Of a stretch of DNA of 57,730 bases, positions 35,218 to 43,700 are shown in pieces; position 1 is the stretch's first letter; every line of letters starts with the position of its first letter. The DNA is from Paenibacillus hunanensis (GTDB taxonomy: Bacteria; Bacillota; Bacilli; Paenibacillales; Paenibacillaceae). Where the stretch lies: assembly GCF_014645615.1 (NCBI RefSeq), contig NZ_BMMB01000015.1:1-57730 (forward strand), read 5' to 3'. A program made the translations under genes and the position numbers. The notes under the pieces are model-generated. The model was not told the DNA's origin. It ran no database searches and worked only from the letters and a program-made list of their open reading frames with translations.

Positions 35218-37305
35218 ATGGAGCATTTTATTGCTGTACTTGTTATTCTGTTTTTCATCGGGATTTCCAATGTTCTGAACAGGCTGGTTCCCTTTGTGCC
35301 AGTGCCGCTATTTCAGATTGTGCTCGGGATCGGTGTTGCCCTGTTCGGGTTAAAGGTAGAGCTAGATCCAGAGCTGTTTCTGGTGCTGTTTATCGCACCA
35401 CTGCTATATAATGATGCTCGTCAAACGCCACGCGGTGAGCTGTGGAATTTGCGAGGACCGATTATTTTGTTAGCGTTTGGGCTCGTATTTGTGACTGTGA
35501 TCGTAGCGGGCTATGGGATTAATTATCTGATTCCAAGTATTCCATTACCTGCTGCATTCGCGCTGGCGGCAATTCTGTCTCCGACCGATGCGGTAGCCGT
35601 AGGCTCGCTGGCGAAAAGGATTCATTTACCAGGCTCGATTCATCGTCTGCTGGAGGGTGAATCGCTCCTGAATGATGCGTCCGGACTGGTTGCATTCAAA
35701 TTCGCTGTGGCGGCGATGGTGACAGGTACGTTCTCGCTCTGGGAAGCGTCGCTGAACTTCCTATTAGTCGCGCTGGGGGGATTGGCGATTGGTACACTTG
35801 CCTCTTTCCTGCTTATTCGCTGTCAGGTGTTGGTGCGTAAATGGGGGATGGAGGATATCACGGTACATGTGCTGTGGCAGATTCTGACCCCGTTCGTAAT
35901 CTATTTGCTGGCGGAGGAGATTGGTGTATCGGGTATCCTCGCAGTTGTGGCAGGCGGTATCGTCTATGCGATGGAGAAGGATCGCGCCGAATCGGTACAG
36001 CTCAAAATGCAAATTGTCTCAACAAGCACATGGTCGGTCATTGTGTATACGCTGAATGGTCTGGTGTTCATGATGCTCGGCTTGCAAATTCCAGAGGTGA
36101 TGGGCAGTATTTTCACCAATCCCGAGTTTAATAATGGGCTGGTGCTTGGCTATGTTGCGTTGATCACATTACTGCTGTATATTTTGCGCTTTATCTGGAT
36201 TTACTGCTACTGGGAGGTTCGCTATGTGATGAGTCGCCAGATGGATGATAATCGGCCGGATGTACGAGGCATTTTGCTCACGTCATTGTCCGGAGTACGC
36301 GGTGCGCTGACACTGGCGGCGGCATTCTCGATTCCGTATGTGCTGAACGATGGCTCTGCCTTTCCGCAGCGAGAGCTGATTCTATTTATTGCGGCAGGTG
36401 TGATTTTGCTGTCGCTCATACTGGCAAGTCTGCTATTACCGCTGTTATCGCCTAAACCACAGGCAGAGGTGACGAGTGCATCCGAAGCAGGGCAAGGAAT
36501 GCTACAGCGTCAATTTGTAGAGGATCGGATTCGGATGAAGGTTCTGTCCGCAGCGGTGCAATCGGTCGAGTCCAGCACCAATGATGCGAACCGTGAAGCG
36601 GCGAAGACGCTCATTTCAGATATTACGCAATACATGTTCCAAAAAAATGGGATGCAGCCGTCGATTTTACATGATCCGAATCCAGATCAGGAAGAGGTCA
36701 AGCTGTATCTGGCTGCGATTCATGCAGAGCGTAAGGTCGCACGGAAGCTACGGGATAATGGAGAGATTACACCGGAGCTGGCGATGGAGTTTGAATATCG
36801 TCTGGATCGGATCGAAAATGTGCTGACCGATCGTATGGATACCGGGATTGCCGAGTGTGTGGACAAATGGAAGGGCATGCTGCCGATGCATCTGCCCGCT
36901 CCTGTGAATCTGACGAAGGATGCCGAATCGGATGGAGAGGCAGATGAGCCAGCCGCGATGAGCAAGCTTGATAAAATCCGTATGCTCAAGCATCTGAAGC
37001 TGCAATCCTGCCCAGCCGCGATTGATGCGATTCGTAGTCGTATGAATGTTCATAATGAGGAAGCCGCTGAAAAGGTCATTTCCCGTTATCGCAAAATTAT
37101 GAACTCGATTCAATACTTCAATGAGAAAATTGCACCGGATATTACACTGGATGAAAACAAGCTCAACTTGATCACCAGTGCTGTGCAAAACCAGCGCGAT
37201 ACGGTGCAGGAGCTGTACGAGAGCGGCGAGATCGACCGTCAATATGCACGGAAGATGCGTAGCTTTGTGCAAGATCTGGAGAAGTGGATTCTGATGGAGA
37301 CGTAA
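35218..37305 (+). CDS. CPA1-family Na+/H+ antiporter
   Basis: 695 residues from ATG 35218, with AAAGGGG 6 nt upstream. ATG 35212 and the longer GTG-region start lack spacing. The first about 410 residues have 12 hydrophobic segments, with the core LSPTDAVAVGSLAKR and LEGESLLNDASGLVAFK motifs (ND pair) of the NhaP/CPA1 fold. LTSLSGVRGALTLAAAFSIP is the other conserved segment. The C-terminal about 270 residues are a cytoplasmic helical tail. Size and arrangement match Bacillus NhaK/YvgP-like antiporters, which exchange Na+, K+ or Li+ for H+. Single gene with its own terminator. Confidence 0.9.
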   Translation: MEHFIAVLVILFFIGISNVLNRLVPFVPVPLFQIVLGIGVALFGLKVELDPELFLVLFIAPLLYNDARQTPRGELWNLRGPIILLAFGLVFVTVIVAGYGINYLIPSIPLPAAFALAAILSPTDAVAVGSLAKRIHLPGSIHRLLEGESLLNDASGLVAFKFAVAAMVTGTFSLWEASLNFLLVALGGLAIGTLASFLLIRCQVLVRKWGMEDITVHVLWQILTPFVIYLLAEEIGVSGILAVVAGGIVYAMEKDRAESVQLKMQIVSTSTWSVIVYTLNGLVFMMLGLQIPEVMGSIFTNPEFNNGLVLGYVALITLLLYILRFIWIYCYWEVRYVMSRQMDDNRPDVRGILLTSLSGVRGALTLAAAFSIPYVLNDGSAFPQRELILFIAAGVILLSLILASLLLPLLSPKPQAEVTSASEAGQGMLQRQFVEDRIRMKVLSAAVQSVESSTNDANREAAKTLISDITQYMFQKNGMQPSILHDPNPDQEEVKLYLAAIHAERKVARKLRDNGEITPELAMEFEYRLDRIENVLTDRMDTGIAECVDKWKGMLPMHLPAPVNLTKDAESDGEADEPAAMSKLDKIRMLKHLKLQSCPAAIDAIRSRMNVHNEEAAEKVISRYRKIMNSIQYFNEKIAPDITLDENKLNLITSAVQNQRDTVQELYESGEIDRQYARKMRSFVQDLEKWILMET

Positions 37306-37388
37306 AAGATTAGCTCCATTATGATAACGCAACTATATCGCAGGAGAGATTAATGAAACGCAACTAAAATGAGTATTCTTTGCCAGGC

Positions 37389-37424
37389 AAAAAGAATCGG
37401 AACAATATGTTTCGGTTCTTTTTG
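37389..37424 (+). terminator. Terminator after antiporter
   Basis: AAAAAGAATCGGAA pairs imperfectly with TTTCGGTTCTTTTT around CAATATG. Confidence 0.75.
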
Positions 37425-37503
37425 ATACATCATTTCCCATATCTCGATTCCAATGCTACAATAAAGCAATCTTTCCCATTATGAATTTGGAGGTATGTTA
37501 CTG

Positions 37504-38904
37504 ATGAATATGAAAAAAGGACTGCTTTCTGGCTTTCTAGCTCTAGCTGTAACCTCTTCTCTTTTTATTTCCACAAATGTAAGCGCAAACAATTCAACCG
37601 AAGCGCCAGCTCCATTCTCGTATTCACTCGTAACTCGCGGCTATGATTGGGGCCCAGCCGTGTACAAGGTTATTTTACATACCGGTGTGGATATTCAAGC
37701 AGACACACTCACCAACGACACATTCAAAGTCCTAGCCGAGCGCAGTTATCCGATGGTTAACATGCAGACGAAGCAAAAGTATACCGGAGCAGATAGCTCC
37801 AGTAGAACGATCGATCGAGTGTATCTGTCCGATGAAAAGGGGAACGCCTCCGAGCAGCCTGCCGGTCAGTACATTACGATGGAGATGAAGGTGCACCCTG
37901 ATTCTGTATCAGCCAGTCCGTTTACATTCGACCTCAGTACATTCACGAATAAATACGTTGATCTCCAATACACGCTTGTTCAACAGAAACCGCTTCAAGA
38001 TACACAGGGGAATACAGTCGACAATCTGACTACCCGACCAGATACCCCGCATACGATGATCGAGCAAGGGGTCGACAAGTTCGATACTACAGGCAAATTT
38101 AATTACAAGGATGCCAAATACGGACAGATCCATCTTACCTATGCGTCCTACATGCCAGCCAACGACAAGAAAAAGCCGTTAATCATCTGGCTGCATGGTG
38201 CAGGTGAGGGTGGAACCGATCCGAGAATTGCACTGCTGGGCAATAAAGTAACGTCATTAGCCGGAGAGTCGATTCAGAAATATTTCGGCGAGGCTGCCGT
38301 ATTGGTGCCTCAGACGCCAACATTTTGGATGAACGACGGCACCGGTCAATATACGAAAACAGGGAAAAGTATGTATACCTCGGCACTGACTGCGCTAATT
38401 AAACAGTATGTCAAAGACCATGCCGCAGCCATAGATACTGATCGTATCTACATCGGAGGCTGCTCGAACGGTGGATTTATGACCTTGAATATGCTGCTTG
38501 CTAACCCGGATTATTTTGCCGCTGCCTATCCATCCGCTGAAGCTTATACCGATTCCTGGCTGACGAAGCAAGACATCAATAAGCTGAAGGATACCCCGAT
38601 CTGGTTCACAGCCGCGGGAGCGGATAAGACAGTAGACACGTCCAAAGCATCAACAGCAACGTACAAACGACTCATTGCCGCAGGCGCGAAAAATGTTCAT
38701 TATTCCTATTTTGATAAAGTGCTTGATATGAGTGGTCTGTACAAAAAAGGCAATGGAGATTCGGCAGCCTATGAGTACAACGGACACTGGTCATGGATTC
38801 CAGTATTGAACAACAATATTTCCAAAGACTACAATGGCAAGCCTGTCAAAATTAAAGGCAAAGCCGTATCTCTGATGGAATGGATGGCGAGCCAGAAGAA
38901 CTAA
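37504..38904 (+). CDS. Secreted alpha/beta-hydrolase (prolyl-oligopeptidase/esterase type)
   Basis: 466 residues from ATG 37504, 10 nt after TTGGAGG. Signal peptide to about 30 (TNVSAN). The N-terminal domain (35-190) is beta-rich and of unknown family. The catalytic part has LIIWLHGAGEGGTD (oxyanion region), IGGCSNGGFMTLNM (nucleophile Ser in G-x-S-x-G-like form), WFTAAGADKTVD (Asp) and NGHWSW (His). It resembles LpqC/phospholipase-carboxylesterase-like secreted hydrolases. Substrate unknown. Single gene with terminator at 39019. Confidence 0.82.
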   Translation: MNMKKGLLSGFLALAVTSSLFISTNVSANNSTEAPAPFSYSLVTRGYDWGPAVYKVILHTGVDIQADTLTNDTFKVLAERSYPMVNMQTKQKYTGADSSSRTIDRVYLSDEKGNASEQPAGQYITMEMKVHPDSVSASPFTFDLSTFTNKYVDLQYTLVQQKPLQDTQGNTVDNLTTRPDTPHTMIEQGVDKFDTTGKFNYKDAKYGQIHLTYASYMPANDKKKPLIIWLHGAGEGGTDPRIALLGNKVTSLAGESIQKYFGEAAVLVPQTPTFWMNDGTGQYTKTGKSMYTSALTALIKQYVKDHAAAIDTDRIYIGGCSNGGFMTLNMLLANPDYFAAAYPSAEAYTDSWLTKQDINKLKDTPIWFTAAGADKTVDTSKASTATYKRLIAAGAKNVHYSYFDKVLDMSGLYKKGNGDSAAYEYNGHWSWIPVLNNNISKDYNGKPVKIKGKAVSLMEWMASQKN

Positions 38905-39018
38905 ATTATGATCTGCGTAGCATATACGGATTGGAAGGCTTATTGCAGCTTATTGCTTATTAAAAGCTAGTCTGATAAGAAGCTGCATAAGTAGATTGAT
39001 TTTCGCTTTACGGAGCTA

Positions 39019-39052
39019 AGAAGCCCTGTACGTTAATATGTGCAGGGCTTCT
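39019..39052 (+). terminator. Terminator after secreted hydrolase
   Basis: AGAAGCCCTGTAC pairs with GTGCAGGGCTTCT around an 8-nt loop, then GTTATTTG. Confidence 0.8.
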
Positions 39053-39342
39053 GTTATTTGGTGCGATGAAGTAGTGAGTTCTATGGGATACAAGACACGT
39101 AGATAAGATATTTTTGATGTGAAATCATCTATTCGGCAGGCTGAGATTATGCTTATTTTTGGAATATCTACAGGTATATACTTGAATAGCTTAGTTTTCA
39201 GTAGCTTAATTTAGAGGTAATATAAAGGCAGTGTAAGTTGATGGCTAAGTAACTGCAATTCTTTAGTGGTATGTATGCAAACTGGTATACGTGTAAAAGC
39301 ATGGAACGGAGGGAAGGAAATAAGGGGAAAGGACGAGTTACC

Positions 39343-39406
39343 GTGTTAGCGATTGTCTAACACGTGGTTTAATAAAAAGTGATTTTTGCGCAGCAAAATA
39401 TCTTAC
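39343..39406. repeat. Dispersed two-hairpin repeat, copy 2
   Basis: Hairpin 1 GTGTTAG...CTAACAC, then TTTAATAAAAAGTGA, then hairpin 2 TTTTTGC-GCA-GCAAAA and TATCTTAC. It lies 150 nt upstream of the SDR gene. Confidence 0.85.
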
Positions 39407-39415
39407 AGCTTTTGA

Positions 39416-39459
39416 GCACGGGAATCTACAACTTGATCCTATTGCGTAGATTCCTGTGC
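39416..39459 (+). promoter_or_regulatory. Hairpin in SDR leader
   Basis: GCACGGGAATCTAC (39416-39429) pairs with GTAGATTCCTGTGC (39446-39459) with one mismatch. No T-run follows, so it is not a simple terminator. Confidence 0.4.
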
Positions 39460-39559
39460 GATACCGGAGTCCGTCCCCTTATTCCTTGCCGGAGTGGTTG
39501 CTACCCCAACAACAAAAGTTTACGTACACACTCTAAACCACGAATGGAGGAATTAGAAA

Positions 39560-40315
39560 ATGTCTTCATTAACAGGAAAAGTAGCCATTGTTACAGGTGG
39601 TGCCAATGGAATCGGTGAAGCCTGCGTAAAGGAAATGGTTGCTGCTGGCGCCAGAGTTATATTTTCTGATCTGAATGATGAGCTAGGGCAGAAGCTGGAG
39701 CAGGAGCTGAACGCGAATGGTGGAGAAGTGCGTTACCAGCATTCTGATGTGTCGAAGGAAGAGGATGTAAAAGCATTGATTCAGCGTGCGATCGACGAAT
39801 TCGGTCGTCTGGACACCATCGTAAGCAACGCTGGCATTGGCAATACAGACAGCACGGATGATCTGACATTTGAATCGTGGCGTAAGCTGATGAGTGTGAA
39901 TCTGGATGGCGTTTTCCTGTGTGCCAAGTATGCCATTCAAGAGATGAAGAAAAATGGCGCTCAAGGTGGCTCAGTGATCAATATGGCCTCGATGCTCGGT
40001 CATGTAGGACGTGCAGCAACTGCGGCATACACCGCATCCAAAGGCGGCATCGTGAACCTGACTAAGTCACTGGCACTGGAGTATGGCCCGGATAATATCC
40101 GCGTGAATGCCGTATGTCCGGGTTATATTGAAACTCCACTACTCAATGCAACGCTGGATGAAGAAACGCAAAACTATCTGGCATCCCTGCATGCTTTCGG
40201 ACGCTTGGGCAAGCCAGAAGAAGTCGGTAAAGCCGTTGTGTTCCTGGCATCTGACGATTCCAGCTTTGTCACAGGCTCTAGCCTGATGGTCGATGGTGGC
40301 TACACAGCTCAATAA
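39560..40315 (+). CDS. Short-chain dehydrogenase/reductase
   Basis: 251 residues; ATGGAGGAA precedes the ATG. Classical SDR motifs: TGGANGIG (NAD(P)-binding TGxxxGxG) at 12-19, NAG in SNAGIGN near 90, catalytic S in NMASM near 142 and YTASKGG (YxxxK) near 155. The following segment IRVNAVCPGYIETP and the C-terminal VTGSSLMVDGGY are also typical. An acidic residue after the second strand (FSDLND) favours NAD+. Substrate undetermined (3-oxoacyl-ACP or polyol type). Single gene. Confidence 0.92.
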   Translation: MSSLTGKVAIVTGGANGIGEACVKEMVAAGARVIFSDLNDELGQKLEQELNANGGEVRYQHSDVSKEEDVKALIQRAIDEFGRLDTIVSNAGIGNTDSTDDLTFESWRKLMSVNLDGVFLCAKYAIQEMKKNGAQGGSVINMASMLGHVGRAATAAYTASKGGIVNLTKSLALEYGPDNIRVNAVCPGYIETPLLNATLDEETQNYLASLHAFGRLGKPEEVGKAVVFLASDDSSFVTGSSLMVDGGYTAQ

Positions 40316-40388
40316 GCAATGATATAGCAGAGCGTGTAGAAGATGATATTAACTCATGCATCTGTACGTGTCTGAATGAATATAGGAC

Positions 40389-40430
40389 AACGAAGACCTC
40401 TGTCCCTGATACAGGATAGAGGTCTTCGTT
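40389..40430. terminator. Bidirectional terminator
   Basis: AACGAAGACCTCT pairs with AGAGGTCTTCGTT between the convergent SDR and 40529 genes. Confidence 0.85.
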
Positions 40431-40528
40431 TATACATGAGTTACAAGCTTTAATAAGCATTGTTAATCAAAGCAATGAATATTGCAGTACATCCATGATA
40501 GAAGGTAGTACAATACGCTATCTGTTCA

Positions 40529-41029
40529 TTATAAATATCCTGCCTTTTGTAGTGCTTGCAAATAATGTGCATAGACAGGATTGCCTGGCTGTGCCTGAGC
40601 AGGATCAATCCCTTTTAATGCAACAAGCGTATACAGTAACTGTTCACTTATACCTTGCTGCGTGAATGAAGTCATCGTCTGTCCATCACTGGACATGATC
40701 GCGATGCGAAGCATCCGACCTTGCTGAATATCGACCCATGCTCGCTGAAATTTGTCTTCAGGAGCCGCATTATCGGCTTGATACATCGAAGTCTGAATTT
40801 CTTTTTCCTCTAATGTGAACAACGATTCTAAAATCGTCGGCTCTGTGATGGTATAACATTTATAAAAATGCTCAAATCCAGCATAGGGATCGTGAGCAAG
40901 GTCGGCGACGTAGATCGGGTCTTCTTCATTTGCCTGAAATGTATGGTGCAGTACTTTTTCTACGTCTGCCAATGAATACAATAAAGGCAGCTTTCTATCC
41001 AGAAAAGCCTGATGTAGATCAACAGTCAA
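40529..41029 (-). CDS. Hypothetical protein
   Basis: 166 residues if read from TTG 41029, which has AAGGAG 8 nt upstream. An ATG at 41062 (177 residues) lacks an RBS. It reads LTVDLHQAFLDRKLPLLYSL, then FEHFYKCYTITEPTILESLF, and ends YLQALQKAGYL. It is acidic and soluble, and no family is recognised. It follows the HAD phosphatase by 48 nt on the same strand and is probably cotranscribed. Confidence 0.6.
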   Translation of the reverse strand: MTVDLHQAFLDRKLPLLYSLADVEKVLHHTFQANEEDPIYVADLAHDPYAGFEHFYKCYTITEPTILESLFTLEEKEIQTSMYQADNAAPEDKFQRAWVDIQQGRMLRIAIMSSDGQTMTSFTQQGISEQLLYTLVALKGIDPAQAQPGNPVYAHYLQALQKAGYL

Positions 41030-41077
41030 TGGGTTCACTCCTTGTATAAGATTGAATTCCATAGGTTTAACTCTACA

Positions 41078-41803
41078 TTATACCGTCTTATTCGCAATCA
41101 GCTGCTTCACCACATCCAGCGGATGCTGCGTTTTATCCAGATTCGCGTCCGGTACATATTCCACATCATCCGGTAGCACGATTTGACGGCGATTGATCCA
41201 GATGCAGGACCAGCCTGCTTTTTTGGCACCTACCACATCATTCAGATAAGAGTCACCGAGATAGCACGTATCCGCAGCGGCAATATTCATCTGCTGCTCG
41301 ACATGACGGAAAATAGCAGTATCTGGCTTGGATATACCCAGCTTCCCTGAAATAAAGGTATCCTCTGGAGCAATCCAGCGATCCATGCGTAGCTGCTTCA
41401 CTTTACTCGCCTGATGCTCCGCAGGGCCATTCGTAATAATGCCCATTCGCCAGCCCTGCTCCTTACCATAATCGAGCAGCTCCTTCATAAACGGATGCAC
41501 TTCGATATGCTGCTGATGAAAGGCATAGCGATTTTGAAAATCTACCGCCTGCTGTTCAGAAATAGTAATATCAAAATCAGCAAAAGCGTGTGTAATCCGA
41601 TACACATGCATATCCTCATCGCTCATTTGCCCATTTTGTACTTGATCAAATACGACATCACTATGCAGTCGACTACGGATAAACAGCTTTTCGACCGGAA
41701 CGTCATACTCCTTCGAAGTGCCAAACACTTCATTATACGCCTGACCAAATGGGTCCATCTGATCGTACAATGTATCATCCATATCAAATATCAGATTAAT
41801 CAA
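41078..41803 (-). CDS. HAD-superfamily hydrolase
   Basis: 241 residues from TTG 41803 (GGGAG 5 nt upstream), giving LINLIFDMDDTLYDQ at the N-terminus; ATG 41860 is a weaker alternative. Motif I DMDDTLYD, motif II ITNGPAE near 105, motif III K in ISGKLGISKPD near 155 and motif IV YLGDSYLNDVVGAKKAGW near 190. The cap between I and II is helical (class C1, PGPase/YjjG-like). It hydrolyses small phosphate esters; substrate unknown. First gene of a likely two-gene unit. Confidence 0.88.
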   Translation of the reverse strand: MINLIFDMDDTLYDQMDPFGQAYNEVFGTSKEYDVPVEKLFIRSRLHSDVVFDQVQNGQMSDEDMHVYRITHAFADFDITISEQQAVDFQNRYAFHQQHIEVHPFMKELLDYGKEQGWRMGIITNGPAEHQASKVKQLRMDRWIAPEDTFISGKLGISKPDTAIFRHVEQQMNIAAADTCYLGDSYLNDVVGAKKAGWSCIWINRRQIVLPDDVEYVPDANLDKTQHPLDVVKQLIANKTV

Positions 41804-42143
41804 TAGACTCTCCCGCTTTCTTTCTGTCTCATTCCAGTATGGGAATAGATAGTGATTCATGTGACAGTTTTGAAGTATACTTACTTTAATCTAGCGCTAC
41901 GGCTTTATTCTAGCTTACTGGAAATTCATATAAAATTTCAAATAACGCAACTAGATTTCCAGCTACAGCCATTAGCTTTACCGGATCGGTTGTAGACGTG
42001 CGTGAATTGAGATAGACTGTAAACGTGATTGCACGGGATAAACGGGAACGAGAGCTTGCCCCTCATTCCATGCAGAGTACGGAAATGAAGCATACGATGC
42101 AGCCAGCACCGCTGGCACCATTTGCACAGACAAGGAGGATATT

Positions 42144-43700
42144 ATGGGGAATACATCACAGCATAGCCGCGTAGGTATTATGGATATTGGCTCGAACTCC
42201 ATTCGGCTGGTCATTTATGAGAACGGGGGCGGAATGGGCTACAAGGTGCTCAAGGAATGCCGCGAATCGGCACGTTTGAGTGCGATTGTAACGCCAGAAG
42301 GAGAAATGCCGCTGGAATCGCTGCGCTTTATCGTACCTGTGCTGCGTCAGTTTGCGGAGGTAAGCCGAGCGTATGAAGTAAGTGAGATTCGTGCGGTAGC
42401 TACCGCGGCGATTCGGAATGCGACGAATGGTGAGGACGTTATTCAATATTTGAATGAACAGACAGGTCTGGATATTGAGCTACTACCAGGTGAGATGGAA
42501 GGTCATTATGGATTTATCGGTGTTGTGAATCGAATCGATATTCGTGATGGCTATATTATCGATATCGGTGGTGGTAGTACCGAGATTACACTATTTCGCG
42601 ATCGGACACGCATTTCCAGTGTATCGTTCCCATTTGGTGCAGTGAATATGAACGTGCGCTTTGGCAAGCAGGAGGATGGGCGCTGGGACGAGAAGGCGGT
42701 AACAGAGCTGGAGCAGCTCGTACTCAAGGCAGCGGAAAAGCATGACTGGATTAGCCGTAATCCGGGTCTACCCCTTGTCGGATTAGGTGGTACGATTCGC
42801 GCTGTTGGTAAAATGCATCAGCGTAAACGCAAATATTCGATGGAGCAGATTCATCAGTACACCCTGCAATCTGAGGATGCAGATTATTACTACCAGCAAT
42901 TGCCTTCGATGACCAATGAAGAGCGCAAGCGTGTAGCTGGCTTGAGCAAAAATCGGACGGATATTATCATACCCGGGATGATCATTTTGCGTACATTGTT
43001 TGGTTATATGCAATGCGATCATTATCTGATCAGTGGTACAGGCTTGCGAGATGGGCTGTTCTTTGAATGGGAGCGCGGACGCGAGCATGCGGTGCTGGAC
43101 GATGTGCTGGAATACGAGCTGGAGTCGGTGCTGGAGCTGGAGCCATTGCCACGTCAGCGACATTTGCGTCAGGTCGCACAGCTGTCTGTGCAGCTCTACG
43201 AAAGTCTGGGCGAAGGCATGGACGACCGCTGGAATGTGAAGCTGCTACGTACTGCTGCGATGCTGCATCAGATCGGGATGAAGGTAGGCTATCATGATTA
43301 TGAGGAGCATACACGGTATCTGCTCACCACGCGTGCGCTGGCAGGCCTGAATCATCGGGAAACGGTGCTTGTTGCCTTTATCGCGATCTTCGGCAGTAAA
43401 GGAAAAATTAAGAAAAGACGCATTTCGGTGGAGTACGCGGATATTCTGCATCCGAAGGATGAGGAGCGCATTCGTCGTCTCGGTGCATTGCTACAGCTGG
43501 CTGCTGCTATGGATACGAGCGAGACGCAGCCTGTGGAGTCACTGCTAGCTGTACGCAAAGGAAGAGACTTCGAGCTGACCATTCACTGTCGCACCGAAGC
43601 CTCTATGGAAGTTGCTGAAATTACGGAAGCTGTTAAAGATTTGGAGAAGGAGTGGGATGTCCGAGTGCGGCTGGTGGTACATACGGTTTCCACGAGCTAA
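42144..43700 (+). CDS. ppx: Exopolyphosphatase (Ppx/GppA family)
   Basis: 518 residues; AAGGAGG lies 6-7 nt before the ATG. The ASKHA phosphate-1 loop IMDIGSNSIRLVIYE is near 13-27, IIDIGGGSTEITLF near 138 and LVGLGGTIRAVGK near 213. The second half (about 320-518) is an HD-type helical domain (LLRTAAMLHQIGMKV). The enzyme removes terminal phosphates from polyphosphate (or pppGpp). It faces ppk convergently and their 3' ends overlap by 68 nt, so one locus encodes making and breaking of polyphosphate. Confidence 0.92.
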   Translation: MGNTSQHSRVGIMDIGSNSIRLVIYENGGGMGYKVLKECRESARLSAIVTPEGEMPLESLRFIVPVLRQFAEVSRAYEVSEIRAVATAAIRNATNGEDVIQYLNEQTGLDIELLPGEMEGHYGFIGVVNRIDIRDGYIIDIGGGSTEITLFRDRTRISSVSFPFGAVNMNVRFGKQEDGRWDEKAVTELEQLVLKAAEKHDWISRNPGLPLVGLGGTIRAVGKMHQRKRKYSMEQIHQYTLQSEDADYYYQQLPSMTNEERKRVAGLSKNRTDIIIPGMIILRTLFGYMQCDHYLISGTGLRDGLFFEWERGREHAVLDDVLEYELESVLELEPLPRQRHLRQVAQLSVQLYESLGEGMDDRWNVKLLRTAAMLHQIGMKVGYHDYEEHTRYLLTTRALAGLNHRETVLVAFIAIFGSKGKIKKRRISVEYADILHPKDEERIRRLGALLQLAAAMDTSETQPVESLLAVRKGRDFELTIHCRTEASMEVAEITEAVKDLEKEWDVRVRLVVHTVSTS

